NCBI GenBank assembly: GCA_033065855.1
Contig: JAVXUO010001608.1
Span: 115,926 to 179,925 of the forward strand
DNA: 64,000 nt
From: Escallonia rubra
Taxonomy: Eukaryota; Streptophyta; Magnoliopsida; Escalloniales; Escalloniaceae
Direction: 5' to 3'
The notes under the pieces are model-generated. The model saw only the letters and a list, made by a program, of their open reading frames with translations. It was not told the origin of the DNA and searched no databases. Position numbers and translations under genes: made by a program. This document shows, one piece after another, positions 1-11,268 of this stretch. Position 1 is the first letter of the stretch, and every line of letters begins with the position of its first letter.

Positions 1-431
1 CACGTGCTGGATTTGGTGCATATTCAGATTTTCTTACTGTGCTGGACAACCTTTATATAAAAACATCACATTTTCTCTGAAATTGTCCTAAGTGCAATAT
101 GAGTGATCCTTTCAGTATCCAATACTTCAGAGTTGGTCCATACTTGACTCACTGCATCATGCTGTACATCATGCCTTAATATCCTTCCTGCAACGGCGCT
201 TTTGAAGCATGAAATTGAAATTTTTTGAGACACAATCAGGTCCACCACCAGTGGTGAAAGGGCACCTCTCTGACATCTACTACACCTAACATGTAAAGAA
301 AAGTCAGCAGGTCATCTGCGTAGCACATTTTTCTTCGACAAGTTAACTTATTTTCTCTTGCTTATGCTTACTAGTGTTGTATATCACAATTGTTTTAGCG
401 TTACAAACTGTTTGTATATTATGCGAGGCAG
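1..431 (+). other. Intron upstream of the first visible AXR1 exon
   Basis: No AXR1-like coding could be read here in any frame, so this is taken as the 3' part of an intron; the earlier exons lie off the left edge. The acceptor is most likely the AG ending at 431 (GGCAG). An alternative AG ending at 398 would add eleven codons that do not resemble the family. Confidence 0.5.
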
Positions 432-1492
432 TATTGCTGTGGGGTTCTATATTCTGCTTCGAGCTGTTGACCGGTTTGCTGCAAACTATAACAGCTTCCC
501 TGGGCAATTTGATGGGTAAACCCTACTGCCACTTGACCACTTCCATAGTCATTTATATCTATTCTGATCTGTTCATAGTTAGAGACCAACAACCAACCTC
601 CAGGGAAAGGGGAGAGCTATAACTCCTTTTAGTTTCTGCAGTGTAATGGACGAGGATATTTCTCGATTGAAAACTACAGCTGTTAGCCTACTAAGTGACT
701 TGGGTTGCAATGGCTCAGCCGTAACAGAGGACCTTATCAATGAAATGTGCCGATATGGTGCTGCAGAGCTTCATGCAGTCGCTGCCTTCATTGGCGGAAT
801 TGCATCACAAGAAGTGATCAAGGTTTGTATATTCCTCTTGACATAAGCATGAGTTGCATAAAAAATCTTGTGTCGTCCATGGTCAATTGTTTACACTTCT
901 TTAGATTTGTTCATTACTAACGTAGTCTAGAAAATCCCTCGATATTATGCCATGTCCATTTGTAATCCCTCAAAATTGATGCAATATGGTATGGGACACC
1001 TGTTGCGGATTGCACGTATTTCAATATATGCGGATGTACTGGAATGTGATAATTAGGTTTATCCTTTAAATGACTTTCTGGAAGGCACTTGAGAAATTGC
1101 TCATAGAGCAATACTTTAAAACACTGTTGCAAGCTAGCATATATTCCTGTCTTCTACTGTGTCAATTTACTTCAGTTTTTATCATATTAAGTAAGATCAT
1201 TTGCCTTTCTTTTTTAGCAGCAGAACCTTCTATTATGTATACACCATAATTACACTTTAGTATAACCAAAACTAGTGCATCAGTGAGCACCTCAGTACAT
1301 TTCAGCTGAAGATATCTCACCCGTCATCAGAATTTGTGTTATGATATATACGCTTGATGCTGCTTTTCCGATTGCAACTTGAGGTATCATCTGTTCTCTT
1401 CTCTGCAGCTTATCACAGGACAATTCATTCCCATGTCTGGGAGTTTCATCTTTAACGGCATCGATCACAAGTCTCAGTTGTTGTCTCTCTAG
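432..1492 (+). CDS. AXR1: AXR1, NEDD8-activating enzyme E1 regulatory subunit (last three exons)
   Basis: AXR1 pairs with ECR1 to adenylate and load the ubiquitin-like protein NEDD8/RUB, the first step of cullin neddylation and so of SCF and auxin signalling. Three exons are read: 432-515, 642-822 and 1409-1492. Phases agree (GG|T glycine across the first junction, phase 0 at the second) and all borders are GT..AG. The first exon gives IAVGFYILLRAVDRFAANYN and then FPGQFDG; the second MDEDISRLKTTA, then EMCRYGAAELHAVAAFIGG and ASQEVIK; the third LITGQFIPMSGSFIFNGID and ends in SL-stop. These are the conserved C-terminal blocks of plant AXR1/NAE1. The ThiF-like N-terminal part is outside the window. 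The remaining coding looks undamaged. In Arabidopsis AXR1 and its paralogue AXL are both this type; the symbol is given on similarity only. Confidence 0.93.
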
Positions 1493-2569
1493 TCTTTGAG
1501 AGCATCAGGTATCATCTGACCTTGGGGACTCCCGAGTCAAAACCCCTTTTGAGATTGGATTCTTAACTCATGTGTTCAGTTGACAGATCATACTTGGAAT
1601 GGGGCTTGTGTCGGTGCAACTTTTGAAATATACTTGCTTTGAGATGGGATCACATTATATGGGAGGTGAACTTAGGTCAGCTTGGGTCGCTGTCATAGTA
1701 CTAAATTTTTTCTAACTATTCCCTCCACAGTAATGTTTTGTAGTGTATATGCGAAGAAAAGATTACAAGGTCCTGAATTTTCTAGAGCAATAAAGTGTTG
1801 CATCCGGAAATTACGCAAAAATTAATCACAGGAATTTTCTCAATTGATGTGGAGAAGTGCTAATGGCTTATGAGCTTCTTATGGGATCCATTAGATCAAA
1901 TCCAAAATCAATATATGTCCAATCTGGATCAGATTCTGTTGGATTGGATCTATGAAGGATTTGATCCAAACCAAACCAGAGTTCAAAAGGTTACATTGTG
2001 ACCTCAAACCTTTCCAGAAACCGCAGTTTGATCCACAATTTTTATTGGAAAATTTGCATGTGGTACAAGTTGTTCTATACTTTTTGGCCTTTAACTTCTC
2101 CCATAAATTACATAGTTTTCCCAACTTGAAGTTCAGAACTTGCATTTAGTGTCTTCCTGGTTGGAACTACTTAAGCTCAAAATTGGCATAAATTTCTCAT
2201 CGAAAGGAAGTTACAAACAAAGGCAAAGAGAGTTTTGCGTGTGTTTACACGTTGGAGTTGGTGGGCTGGATCACTTGTGGATAAATGGATCTCAAGATTC
2301 AACACAATCCATTTTAAAAACCGGGTTGGGGAAAACCCTATATGCAGATTTTAGGTTGGTCCTGTGGCAGAGGGCTAGAATTATTATTATGTAACAAAAG
2401 TAAAGTGTCATACATAATTGCTTAATTAAGGCATTTGGATCATTTAGAGGCTTTAACTCTTTGGGCCCGTTTGGTTCACTGTTTGTGCGTTACGTCATTG
2501 TAATCCCGATTGCAAGTGACATACAGGAAAAACAGAGTTAAATGACACAGCAATTCGGTGCAACTCTCC
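1493..2569. other. AXR1 3' UTR and intergenic DNA
   Basis: No gene seen. The first ~300 bases are probably the AXR1 3' UTR. Around 1890-2040 are several GGATC/TTGGATC-type repeats, and at about 2464 a GGGCCCGTTTGGTTC stretch that resembles one end of a plant TIR element, but no partner end was found. Confidence 0.5.
1789..1794 (+). terminator. Possible AXR1 poly(A) signal AATAAA
   Basis: An exact AATAAA lies 297 nt after the AXR1 stop, a plausible length for a plant 3' UTR. Plant signals are loose, so this is only a candidate. Confidence 0.35.
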
Positions 2570-2999
2570 TATTCTTAAGGGAAAAGTAGGGAATGACCCC
2601 CTCTACTATAAACGTTGTGCGATTTGCCTCTCTCCACTTCAAACTTAAGCACTAAACCCCCCCACAGTTTAAGAAAATGGGCACTTTAGACGAATCCGTT
2701 ATGAATAGCGTGAAATGACCAAAATATCCTTATTTCTTTATTAGCTAATGACCCCCTGTACTATACACGGTGTGCAATTTTCCCCCCTCAAATTTAAATT
2801 ACAATTTTTGCCCATGACCCTCTTCCTCTTGTCAACCCCGCTACAATTGGTGATTCACTGAGCACGACCACTTTACTGAGCACAACCACTGGTCTTTTTC
2901 TCCGACCACCAGGGAGTTACAAAAAAAAAAAGGAACCGCGATTGCCGTTAGGATTAGCAACTAATTTGCAAATTAAGCTTTTGAAATCCTAAAATTAGA

Positions 3000-3082
3000 G
3001 GATTTGAAACCCTGATTTAAAAATTAGGGTTTTGAAACCTTAAAATTAGGGTTTCAAAACCCTAATTTTCAAATTAGGGTTT
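3000..3082. repeat. Telobox-like AAACCCTAA / TTAGGGTTT cluster
   Basis: Inside the MULE, TTAGGGTTT or AAACCCTAA occurs four times in both orientations within about 80 bases, separated by AAAATT spacers, so the stretch can pair with itself. Teloboxes are common in promoters of plant ribosomal and cell-cycle genes; here they may be part of captured 5' sequence. Confidence 0.7.
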
Positions 3083-3302
3083 CTCTTCTCCTTCTCCAGA
3101 TCTGATCCCGCCGCCGGCAGCCCAAGCGTCCTCTTCACCCCACGCCGCCGGCAGCCTCTCTTGACCCACCATCCGGCAGACTCGCCCCACCCCCACGCAA
3201 GCGCCGCCAGCAAGCCCCTTGGCAAACCCACCTCACCACGCCGGCAAGCCCTTTGGCAAACCCACACCGCCGATTTCAATTCAATTCAAATTTTCATCAA
3301 TG

Positions 3303-3560
3303 CCGTGGAAGGGGAAGGGGAAGGGGAAGGGGGAGGGCGGTCGCGGCGACGGGGAAGGGGAGGGGGGAGGGCGGTCGCGGGGACGGGGCCTTGGGGGGGG
3401 GGAGGGCGGGCGCGGCGACGGGGAAGGGGAAGGGCGGTTGCTGCGACGGGGAAGGGGAAAGGGAAGGACGGTCGCTGCGATGGGGAAGGGGGAGGGTGGT
3501 GCGGCGACAGGGAAGAGGGAGGCAGACGGGGAGACGAAGGGGTGCGGTGGTCGGGGGAGT
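3303..3560 (+). repeat. G-rich (GGGGAA)n / GCGGCGACG tract
   Basis: Low-complexity purine tract with GGGGAAG repeats and recurring GGTCGCGGCGACGG blocks. It is open in several frames on both strands (Gly/Arg or Pro/Arg repeats) because it is simple sequence, not because it codes. Confidence 0.8.
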
Positions 3561-3871
3561 TGACATAATTGGGTTGGGGGATAGGGGGGTTGGGTGGCGG
3601 GGGTGGGGGGGGGGGGTGGGGTGGTTAGAATTAGAGTTTTTTCTGATTTTCTTTTCTAAAAAGAGACAATGGGCAAAAATGTCATTTACAAAAAAAAATC
3701 GTTAGTCAACGCGCGTGTTGACCACGCGCTGTTATATTTAACGGTTTTCGTCTAAGGTGCCCATTTTCTTAAACTGTGGGAGGGTTTAGTGCTTAAGTTT
3801 GAAGTGGAGGGGGGCAAATCGCACAACGTGTATAGTAGATGGGGTCATTCCCTACTTTTCCCTATTCTTAA

Positions 3872-4423
3872 TGCAATTCTCCTATTCCCCACACAAAAAA
3901 ATAAAAATAAAAATAAAAAATCTCGGTGCAACTTCGCTTTCAAGATAAATACAAGAAAACCACGGTAATAGTCTCTGTAATTAATTTGTGGAGTGTTTTA
4001 TCATTTGTTTTTCCATAACGTCCACTTGACAACATTTAACACTTAATTCCTACCTCCGCCATAAAAGATGATCCAAACTTATGTTCGTACATCTAACCTT
4101 CTCTAAGCTGTAATTGCAAAGACATCGATCGTACTTCAAGCGCTCAGCTAGAGTTGCTACCTTGAGTTTTCCTATTGTCTAGGCGCACAAAGTTTGAGGA
4201 AAATAAGTTTATCTTCCCCATAAAACAACCAAATTCATCAACCAATGACTACGGGGCATGATCAGGATCTTGGTATTCGATCACAAGATAAGTTTACAGT
4301 TAATTGAACTCAGATGATTTGATAATGAGTTAGATATTGCTCGACTTTAAGAGGGGAAAAAAATACGTAATACAGCGATGGAAATCAATAGGCAAACCGT
4401 ACCTATTGCATATAGGAGAATAT
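3872..4423. other. Intergenic, no gene seen
   Basis: AT-rich unique-looking sequence between the two Mutator-like elements, with a short (AAAATA)n run near 3896-3918. Nothing else supported. Confidence 0.5.
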
Positions 4424-4432
4424 TACAACCTA

Positions 4433-5756
4433 GGGTAAATTATACAAAACACTCCTGAGGTTTGTCATAATTACACTCCGCCCCCCTAACTATTAAAATT
4501 ACACTCCGTTCAAAATGTAATTTTTTTTCTTACGGTATTAACGGTGCAATGCAAAAAGACATGAATGCCCGTAAGACAAACCTAATCTCATCTCAAAGGC
4601 GACGCACCCACTTCTGGTGTCACTGTGCTGGGGGTGCGACGCCAAGGTTCACTCGGCCAACTTTCTCGTGGCGAGGCATGCGAGGACTCTGCTGTGCCAC
4701 GTGTGCCAGACTCCGAAGGCGTGGAGCACTTCCGGCCAGAAGCTCGGGCGGACGGTCTCTGTTTGCGAGTGTTGCGTCTGTGTTAGAGGTGGAATAAAAA
4801 ATGGCGTAGTGGACGAAGAGAGCCAATGAGGCAACGACGATGGAATTGATAGTGATGGTGACTACGATGAGGAGGAAGACGAAGATGACGATGGCGGTGA
4901 GTTTGATGTAGATGATGGAGAGAATCAGGTGGTGCCGTGGTCATCTACGGCGCCGCCACCGCCTCCACCGGCATAAAGTTCGTCAAGTAGCGAAGAGTCA
5001 TCGAGCAGGCTCTGTAATGCTGGCGATGAAGATGTTTCGTCGAAGGAATGTGTGAAAATATTGCAGATCTTTCCTCCGATGTATGAAATTTCTCTCGCCT
5101 CCTTTATTGTTTCAATTCCTTCGATTTTCTTCTCTCGGATGTTACTAGACCCGATTCTTTCTTCTACTGTTTTTTTTTTGTTTTATTTGATTAGTGTTCG
5201 ATTAGATCGTCCAATTGTTGACATAAATATATAAGAATTTGTATTTGCCTGCTTATGTGGGAAGAAATGACGCATTGTACGATTTCATTTGACGGTGAGG
5301 ACCTATTGTCTATTTTGTAGGATGATCTAAGTTGTTCATCTTCTTTACGGAAAAACCGTACGCTGCCTCAGATCCAACCATTCTTCACTATTTTCTGACC
5401 AAGACATTGTTACCTCCTCAAGTAGTTGGGTTTGATGAAGGCAATGGATAAAAGGGGATGAGCAGAAGGTGGAAGGAAGGGTCTCTGTGGAGTGGCTAAA
5501 ATTTACAAAAACCCAACATTAAAATAAGACCACATAGGTGTATAAAGAACAAACGGGGGGTATTTTGAGTATGAAAATTGCATAAAGTAGTGTGTCAAGG
5601 AATCTTGAAACGGAGTTTGGTATGCCGTTAAAAGTATGTAGTTATGTGTAACGCGGGTACAAACCTTAGGGGAACAGCATGTAATTTTAATAGTTAGCGG
5701 GGGCGGGACGGAGTTTAATTATGACAAATCTCAGGGGAGTTTTGTGTAATTTACCC
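4433..5756 (+). mobile_element. Pack-MULE carrying a captured B-box gene
   Basis: Terminal inverted repeats of about 75 bp start GGGTAAATTATACAAAAC on the left and match the reverse complement of the right end (GGGTAAATTACACAAAAC). Flanks are TACAACCTA (4424-4432) and TACAACTTA (5757-5765), a 9-bp target duplication with one change. There is no transposase. The interior from about 4613 to 5400 is host-gene sequence from a B-box zinc-finger gene, which makes this a Pack-MULE. The cargo keeps an intron, so it was taken from genomic DNA, not from an mRNA. The TIRs differ from those of the element at 2579-3862, so it is another family. Confidence 0.88.
4617..5398 (+). pseudogene. Captured BBX28/29-type B-box zinc-finger gene fragment
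   Basis: One frame from about 4617 reads LCWGCDAKVHSANFLVARHA, then TLLCHVCQTPKAW and SVCECCV, the B-box of BBX28/29-like transcription factors. It continues in the same frame through an acidic Asp/Glu stretch, ENQVVPWSST, a proline run and SSSSEESSS, in the order of the family. Two in-frame stops (4827-4829 and 4974-4976) and a 1-nt shift near 5050-5060 break it; after the shift ENIADLSSD-like coding reaches a donor at 5080/5081 (GTATGA). The intron 5081-5320 ends TTTTGTAG and the next exon gives DDLSCSSSLRKNR. The first zinc-ligand Cys pair is missing, so the start of the gene was not captured or is lost. It cannot make a normal BBX protein but could make antisense or small RNA against the parent gene (inference). 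Confidence 0.85.
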
Positions 5757-5765
5757 TACAACTTA

Positions 5766-7048
5766 AACAATTCGATCTAGTTGAAAATGGTCAACAGGCG
5801 GTCAAATAGGCCCATGTCTTCGGTTAGTGTTTCATTGCACTTTGGAGCACTGGCCTAAGGTCTACCTAAATGGTGATACCTATGCCATTATTTACGAGAG
5901 AGGGCATTCATTCACGCACTCTCCACAATCGAAATAAAAAATATTGAATTACTCTTTCAAATGTAGTCGATGGTGAAAAGAAATATTAACAAAGGTAATT
6001 ACATCATTGGTAAACTTTTGCAGCTTAGCTATACAAATTCTTCTCTAAAGACACCAAGCAACACTCGTGTTAAAATCAATAATTGGTGCCTTAAAGTTCG
6101 AAATTGTTATCATCGGAGAAAAAATGGCCTGCTAAAACAAATGGATGCTGCTTATGCACATACCCCTTTTCCGTAAAAACATTGCAAGAACCAGTTCAAA
6201 TTTTTTTTTTTTAATTGTAAGCACATTGTATTATTATCAAAGAGAAACAAGTGATTATTTTTAATAGGCAGAGTTTAGCCACACTCGTTGCACCCTATAT
6301 GAGTTCAACTCACTTTCCAGCATCCTTGTCGAAAATCACCTAAGCGATTTTGAGCTGTCTTGACTGGTCGATCTAATCAAAGGGGCTGGAGAGTAGCCTG
6401 TTCACTTTTGAACTGAACTTGTGTAGTCTCCAGAGTAGCTATTTTTAGGTGTTATATTGGACTGCAAAAACTAGAAAGACAAAACTATATAATAAAGACA
6501 ACTATATATAATAGCTTCTTACTGCAGTCTTCAATCAAGCATGTCTATTGTACTCCAATACCTTTTATAGAGCCCACACCCTACCAAACTCCTTGTATTA
6601 CCAGAACTTGCACCAAGTTACCAAACGTGGTTCTTTGGTTGCCATTTGATCTGCTCCACCGGTTGCCTCAGAGTTATCCACCCTATGTGCTTGGATCTCC
6701 CACAGTGGTGGATCTGACTTATGCTGATTTCCACTTTAAATATTCATAACTGGGCTCTTGGCTCGGGCTTGAAGACTTAGACCTAAGTGCCAAGACAAGC
6801 AAGAACAGGTAAGCTTGACAAAAGCTGAGCGGTCAGTCAATAGGTCCCCACCAGATACTTTTCCGGTCGAACACTTCTGATGGGTGGGGATTAAGGCATC
6901 TAACTTACTGACTGAAGTTTGGGGAGGGCCTGCCGGGCTTGCTTCTCATGAGCTTGGGTGAGGTACTAATATAGTCAGTCCGACCCTATCGCTGGCCAAT
7001 CCATACCTTGGAAGGTGATGGCTTGGATAAATCGACCTCCACGCAAAC
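5766..7048. other. Intergenic, no gene seen
   Basis: A T-run at about 6200-6212 could be the tail of a minus-strand retroposon, but no target duplication or polymerase III boxes were found. The rest looks like decayed repeat. Confidence 0.45.
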
Positions 7049-7056
7049 GCTAGCAT

Positions 7057-7668
7057 TAGGAGTGAGCACCAAACCGTTCAAACCGATCCGAACCGCTCAA
7101 ACCAAACCAATCCAATCCAAACCGTCCAAAGATCTCAACGGTTTGGTTTCACATTTTCTAAACCGACCTTGGTTCGATTTGGTTCACGGTTCACATTTTT
7201 GAAACCGATTCCAAACCGAACCGAACCGAACCGACATACGATATGTTAATATATTTTTAGTAACATTTCATTGATAATTACACATATAAGGTACTAAACA
7301 ACTTCAAATAAGCAAATCTTGAGAGTTAAAAGAAACGAAAATATTAACACTTAGAACACAAAAAATTTGTAACCAATATCTAGTTTATATTACTCATTCT
7401 TTCTCATTCATTAATGAGAACTTATATATCGAATGAAACAAGATTACATGCAATTTAGAAAAAAATATAACTTCAATTAGTAGTGTGCAAAGTAACGTCT
7501 TTAAGTGGACAAACCGATTCAAACCGACTAAGCCGAACCGTTTAAACCAACCAAACCGAACCGTCCAAACCGATGGTGTTTGATTTGATTCGGTTCACAA
7601 ATTTTCAAACCGAGGGGTAACGGTTCGGTTTGCGGTTTGACTCCCAAACCGAACCGTGCTCATCCCTA
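7057..7668. mobile_element. hAT-type non-autonomous element with 8-bp TSD
   Basis: Ends are TAGGAGTGAGCAC and, reversed, TAGGGATGAGCAC. The perfect 8-bp direct repeat GCTAGCAT flanks it (7049-7056 and 7669-7676), as for hAT transposons. Both subterminal regions hold many copies of AAACCGAACCG-like motifs, inverted between the ends; such arrays are typical transposase binding sites in hAT elements. The centre is AT-rich and non-coding. Confidence 0.88.
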
Positions 7669-7676
7669 GCTAGCAT

Positions 7677-8673
7677 ACATAGAGTGGGCAAGAAAAAGAA
7701 AAAGAAAGACAAATAGAGAAAAAACCAGGTTTGCGCTTTAGTAATTGAACAAGGAATAACCAAAATACAACAGTTCTAATCAAGAGTCCTGACTTGCAAA
7801 GGAAAAAGATAACACCTCCAAGATTTTTTCACGCCACAATACGAAGTTGCTCGATCAGAGGTTTTTTGATGCCTTTATTTTCTTCACTCAACCTGGGCAG
7901 AATTGGAATCTTTCTTGGCAGGATTATAAATGCTATACTCACCAAAATCTCTTCTACCACTGGCAAAAGAATGTCAACATCATATCCTTTTGCAAAAGGG
8001 AAGGACAATTTAGTTGCAAAACATGAATATCATTCTTCAAAGTTAGAACTGAGTTGAAAGCTAAGCACGAGAAAAAGCAAAGGATTGGGACTTGCAAAAG
8101 TTTCAACTGTATGCTCTTAAATAGAGCCCTTGCACTATAGATTTCAAAAAATACTATTAATTTTCTTCCATTATGCAACACCATTAATTAAGTTTAACAC
8201 CATTTGCATCAAATTTATTTGGTGTCACTTGCAACAGAAAGCTGTTTAGCCGTCACAACTATGCACAAAGCACTCGTTAATTTAGCTATATGTTTCATCT
8301 TCTTGTATTTATCTTTCCATCGTCCTCCATTATCTACTTGAAATCTTGTTATGATAGTGATGCGACACAATCACGGAAGCCATGGTCACTTTGCCAAGTG
8401 ACCATTATGTTGTGGATGGCCGCACCACCCTATAGATTAATGTTTGGTTACTAGATTTGGTTTTACAATAAGGACTGACCAGCAGTAAGAATTTTGGGTC
8501 CCACTTGACAGCACAAATTCATGCCTTCTTTTTTTTTTCCCCTTTTTTTTTGCAATTGCTTCTGAAAGCTATTCAGCCCTGGGGAGAGAATTTGGAAGAC
8601 TTTATTCGTGAACGACAGACAGGAGAGACTGGTGATAGTGTCTAGTGGATGACTTGTTTTGCTATACCCTGGA
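7677..8673. other. Intergenic, no gene seen
   Basis: AT-rich sequence with short T-runs at about 8528-8551. No coding, RNA gene or clear element ends could be supported. Confidence 0.45.
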
Positions 8674-9501
8674 TGTAACGACCTGGGTGCACACCCCCAC
8701 AACAGGGCAAAGCCTCCTCAAAAGTAGCTACAGTTACTTGGAATAGAACGATCTTTTAGTTACAGTTACTTGGAATAGAACGATCTTTAAAACCCAACTG
8801 GGTTGATCTTATTCAATTGATATTCACATGTTTGACGTATTACGACGCTAAAGAGTGTTTACGAGTTTGATGATCGAGTAGGTGTATCAAGAACACTTCC
8901 AAATAATGACTGGCGGATAGGATAGACAACAAATGAATAGTCTATGCTCACATAAAGTCCTCAATGTGGCGCCACACACTTACGATAAGTTAATAGCACA
9001 ATAACATGGTATTGTATTGAATGGTAGCTTTGGTACGATAAAATCCTAGCTTTACAAATTTCTGGATTTGACTTCCAAGAGGAAAAGATGGCAATAACAC
9101 TACTCAAATACTAGCAGGAACATAATACAAAGTTCACAAGTAGCAAATTCCATCAGGTAGCGATGTATTTAAACTTAGATCTTCACACGGAGCAATTTGG
9201 CAAAGCAAAGTAGGAATGCACTACACCACAAGTGGAACTTATGAAAAGCCAAAACAATGAGTAAAGAGATAATTGTGTTGATCCCCCAATAGGTTCCTAC
9301 AATTATATAGAAAAATGTAATACCACCATTAATTCCAAGTTATTGACCAATTAAAATTCCAACCTTAGTCTTCCCCATCTCTTGTTCCTCCCTAGGCGTG
9401 AAAAACTAGAAAAACACATGTTCCCAAAGCAATACTACTGTCAAATTTTATAAACACCACCGGTCAATTATAACTTGACCCTGTAAATCTGGGTCGTTAC
9501 A
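8674..9501 (-). mobile_element. Probable lone Ty3/gypsy-type LTR
   Basis: The segment starts TGTAACGACCTGGGT and ends ACCCAGATTTACAGGGTC-like sequence closing in GGGTCGTTACA, i.e. TG..CA with inverted ends TGTAACGACC, which many plant gypsy LTRs share. Length is 828 bp, with no internal region beside it. The flanking five bases (CTGGA and GATCT) do not match, so it could be a recombinant or eroded copy. Orientation (minus) is a guess from the longer TGTAACGACCC-like right end. Confidence 0.5.
8729..8789 (+). repeat. Two tandem ~30-bp copies (TACAGTTACTTGG...)
   Basis: TACAGTTACTTGGAATAGAA followed by CGATCTTT occurs twice head to tail with almost no change, a recent local duplication inside the presumed LTR. 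Confidence 0.85.
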
Positions 9502-10228
9502 GATCTAGCCTACTAGGTAGCAATGAGTTCCTTGGCAAAGTCTTTTTAGGCTAATTCCAAACACCAACGTATCTAATTGCAATTGGCCAGGGGTATTTAT
9601 GCAATTTGCTAATAAGTAGTAGTCCTTGGGGTTTTTCACAACTAACTTTTTTACCGTTCTTGTTTTCACACTTGGCTAGGAAGAGGATACAACAAAGACT
9701 ACGGTTTGAGACTTCTTTGATCAACAGTTTTGCGATACTGGTAAGTATCCGAAATCGTCTATACCAGATCATAGAATTTCAGAATAGAAACAACTCGTAC
9801 AGTATCGCGTCCCAAATTTGCTTTGCCAAATTGCTTTCATCAAGCAATTTGCTAATTGTAAATTTGTAGTATGTTACCTTGAGTAAATAGCGAGTTACTG
9901 AAATTGCTATTAGGTTTGTGTAATATAATTGCCATTTCTTTTTGGAACTTAATAACAAATCAATTTATCAATCTACAATTTTAACTTGGTAAAGTTTCGG
10001 TTCGACACGATCTTTTACTATTTGTGTATTGCAATATTCACTTGTCTTAAGTCAATGCCCTTTGGTCAAACAGTAACATGTACCTTCAAATACAATGCTT
10101 TATAATACTTCAAACTCTATATTGGCTAGAAATCAAGGGATGTCAATCCACCAAACATTTCAAGGGCAAAAAAAACCAGGACAACCAGTTAGATTAAAGC
10201 AAAAAGTGTTCAATTGCAAGTAAATGTG

Positions 10229-10530
10229 CACCCACTTGGCTAGCACCATTCAGGAAGGCATTGCCCTGAGGTCGGGTGATGGACCAGGGTCTTCTGCCCG
10301 TGGAAGAAGTTGAGACTGGGCCTTAGCGAGGACGCTAAAGCATAAAGAGGGGAGATTAGGATATCCCCCATCGGAAGTGGGATATTCCGAGTTTTTGCCT
10401 TACAAGACCTTGAGAAGAAATCAAGATTACCTACTTGGCTAGCCATTTTGAGGGAGGAATCACCCTCTGGTGGGGATGGGGAACCGGGTCCTAACCATCC
10501 AAAAGCTAGGCCTTGAGAAACAGTACATTT
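10229..10530 (-). repeat. Diverged direct duplication, units ~200 bp apart
   Basis: CACTTGGCTAGCACCATTCA at about 10231 and CTACTTGGCTAGCCATTTTG at about 10431 begin two segments that stay alignable for some 90 bases (GGGTGATGG / GGGGATGGGG, then GGGCCTTAG / AGGCCTTGAG). The duplication leaves a 117-codon open frame on the minus strand, which is not considered a gene. Confidence 0.5.
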
Positions 10531-11216
10531 TGCAAGGGCACTACCTATTTCTTTATTTGGTAAATCGTACCGCCCTTTGATTTCCCTTTTCATTATTTTG
10601 GAAGATAAAAGCTATATAGAACCCTCCCATTCGTGAAAGCCAAATGAAATGAATAAAATCTGCTAAATGACCTGTTCTTCGCAGTGCAGGTGCATACAGA
10701 TCTCCCTCGCAGCGATCAATGCCACAACTACCTCATTATCCCAATTAAATCTGCACATTAACCTCAATGTCAGCCGCCAAGGCCGTCACCAAAGATTTTA
10801 CTGAATCATCGCCATAACATCCCAACATAAAAACTGTCATGAATCACTAAGCTGCTGTAGTCAAACTGCAACCACCACCCTCTTACGTCACTGCGAGCAT
10901 GCCACCACCATCAAACTCATTAAAATCCACTACCACTACTAGTCCTCTTGAGACGGCATCAATGTCATTTTAGGTCCATTACCCTATTTGGAACCCCACC
11001 ATCTCTATAAACCCATCAGCTTCAACCCCTATGTAGTTGTCCCTCGATAAATTTTCCAAAATACATAAACACATACTTCCTCTCTAAGGAGTTCAACTAA
11101 AGTGGCTCCAAAATGGTTTGAGAAGTAATGTATAAAATGGACATGGGTGATTGGGAGTGTGCATATTTCCAGTTGGGCTTATGGGCTTTTGGACTTGGTT
11201 ATGACTGATATAGCTG

Positions 11217-11268
11217 TGTGTGTGTGGGAGAGGGAGAGAGAGGGAGAGAGAGAGAGAGAGAGAGAGAT
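11217..11268 (+). repeat. Microsatellite (TG)n-(GA)n
   Basis: TGTGTGTGTG followed by interrupted GAGAGG and pure GA repeats. Confidence 0.9.

Larger units (their letters stand above)
2579..3862. mobile_element. Non-autonomous Mutator-like element (MULE) with 9-bp TSD
   Basis: The ends form terminal inverted repeats of about 130-140 bp with few mismatches, starting GGGAAAAGTAGGGAATGACC on the left and ending in its reverse complement on the right. The element is flanked directly by TATTCTTAA at 2570-2578 and 3863-3871, a perfect 9-bp target duplication, the Mutator hallmark. No transposase is present. A degenerate second copy of the terminal motif sits at about 2748-2815. The interior has a telobox cluster, a GC-rich stretch like a gene 5' end (3100-3300) and a G/GA-rich tract, so it may be a Pack-MULE, but the source of the cargo was not recognised. 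Confidence 0.88.

Noticed and set aside
3161-3705. Overlapping open frames of 89-150 codons on both strands
   Set aside because: They lie in the G/GA-rich tract of a MULE, are Gly/Arg or Pro/Arg repeats in every frame and have no domain.
6190-6330. T-run that could be the A-tail of a minus-strand SINE
   Set aside because: No convincing polymerase III boxes and no target duplication.
10240-10593. 117-codon minus-strand frame
   Set aside because: No recognisable motif; it spans a diverged tandem duplication in non-coding DNA.
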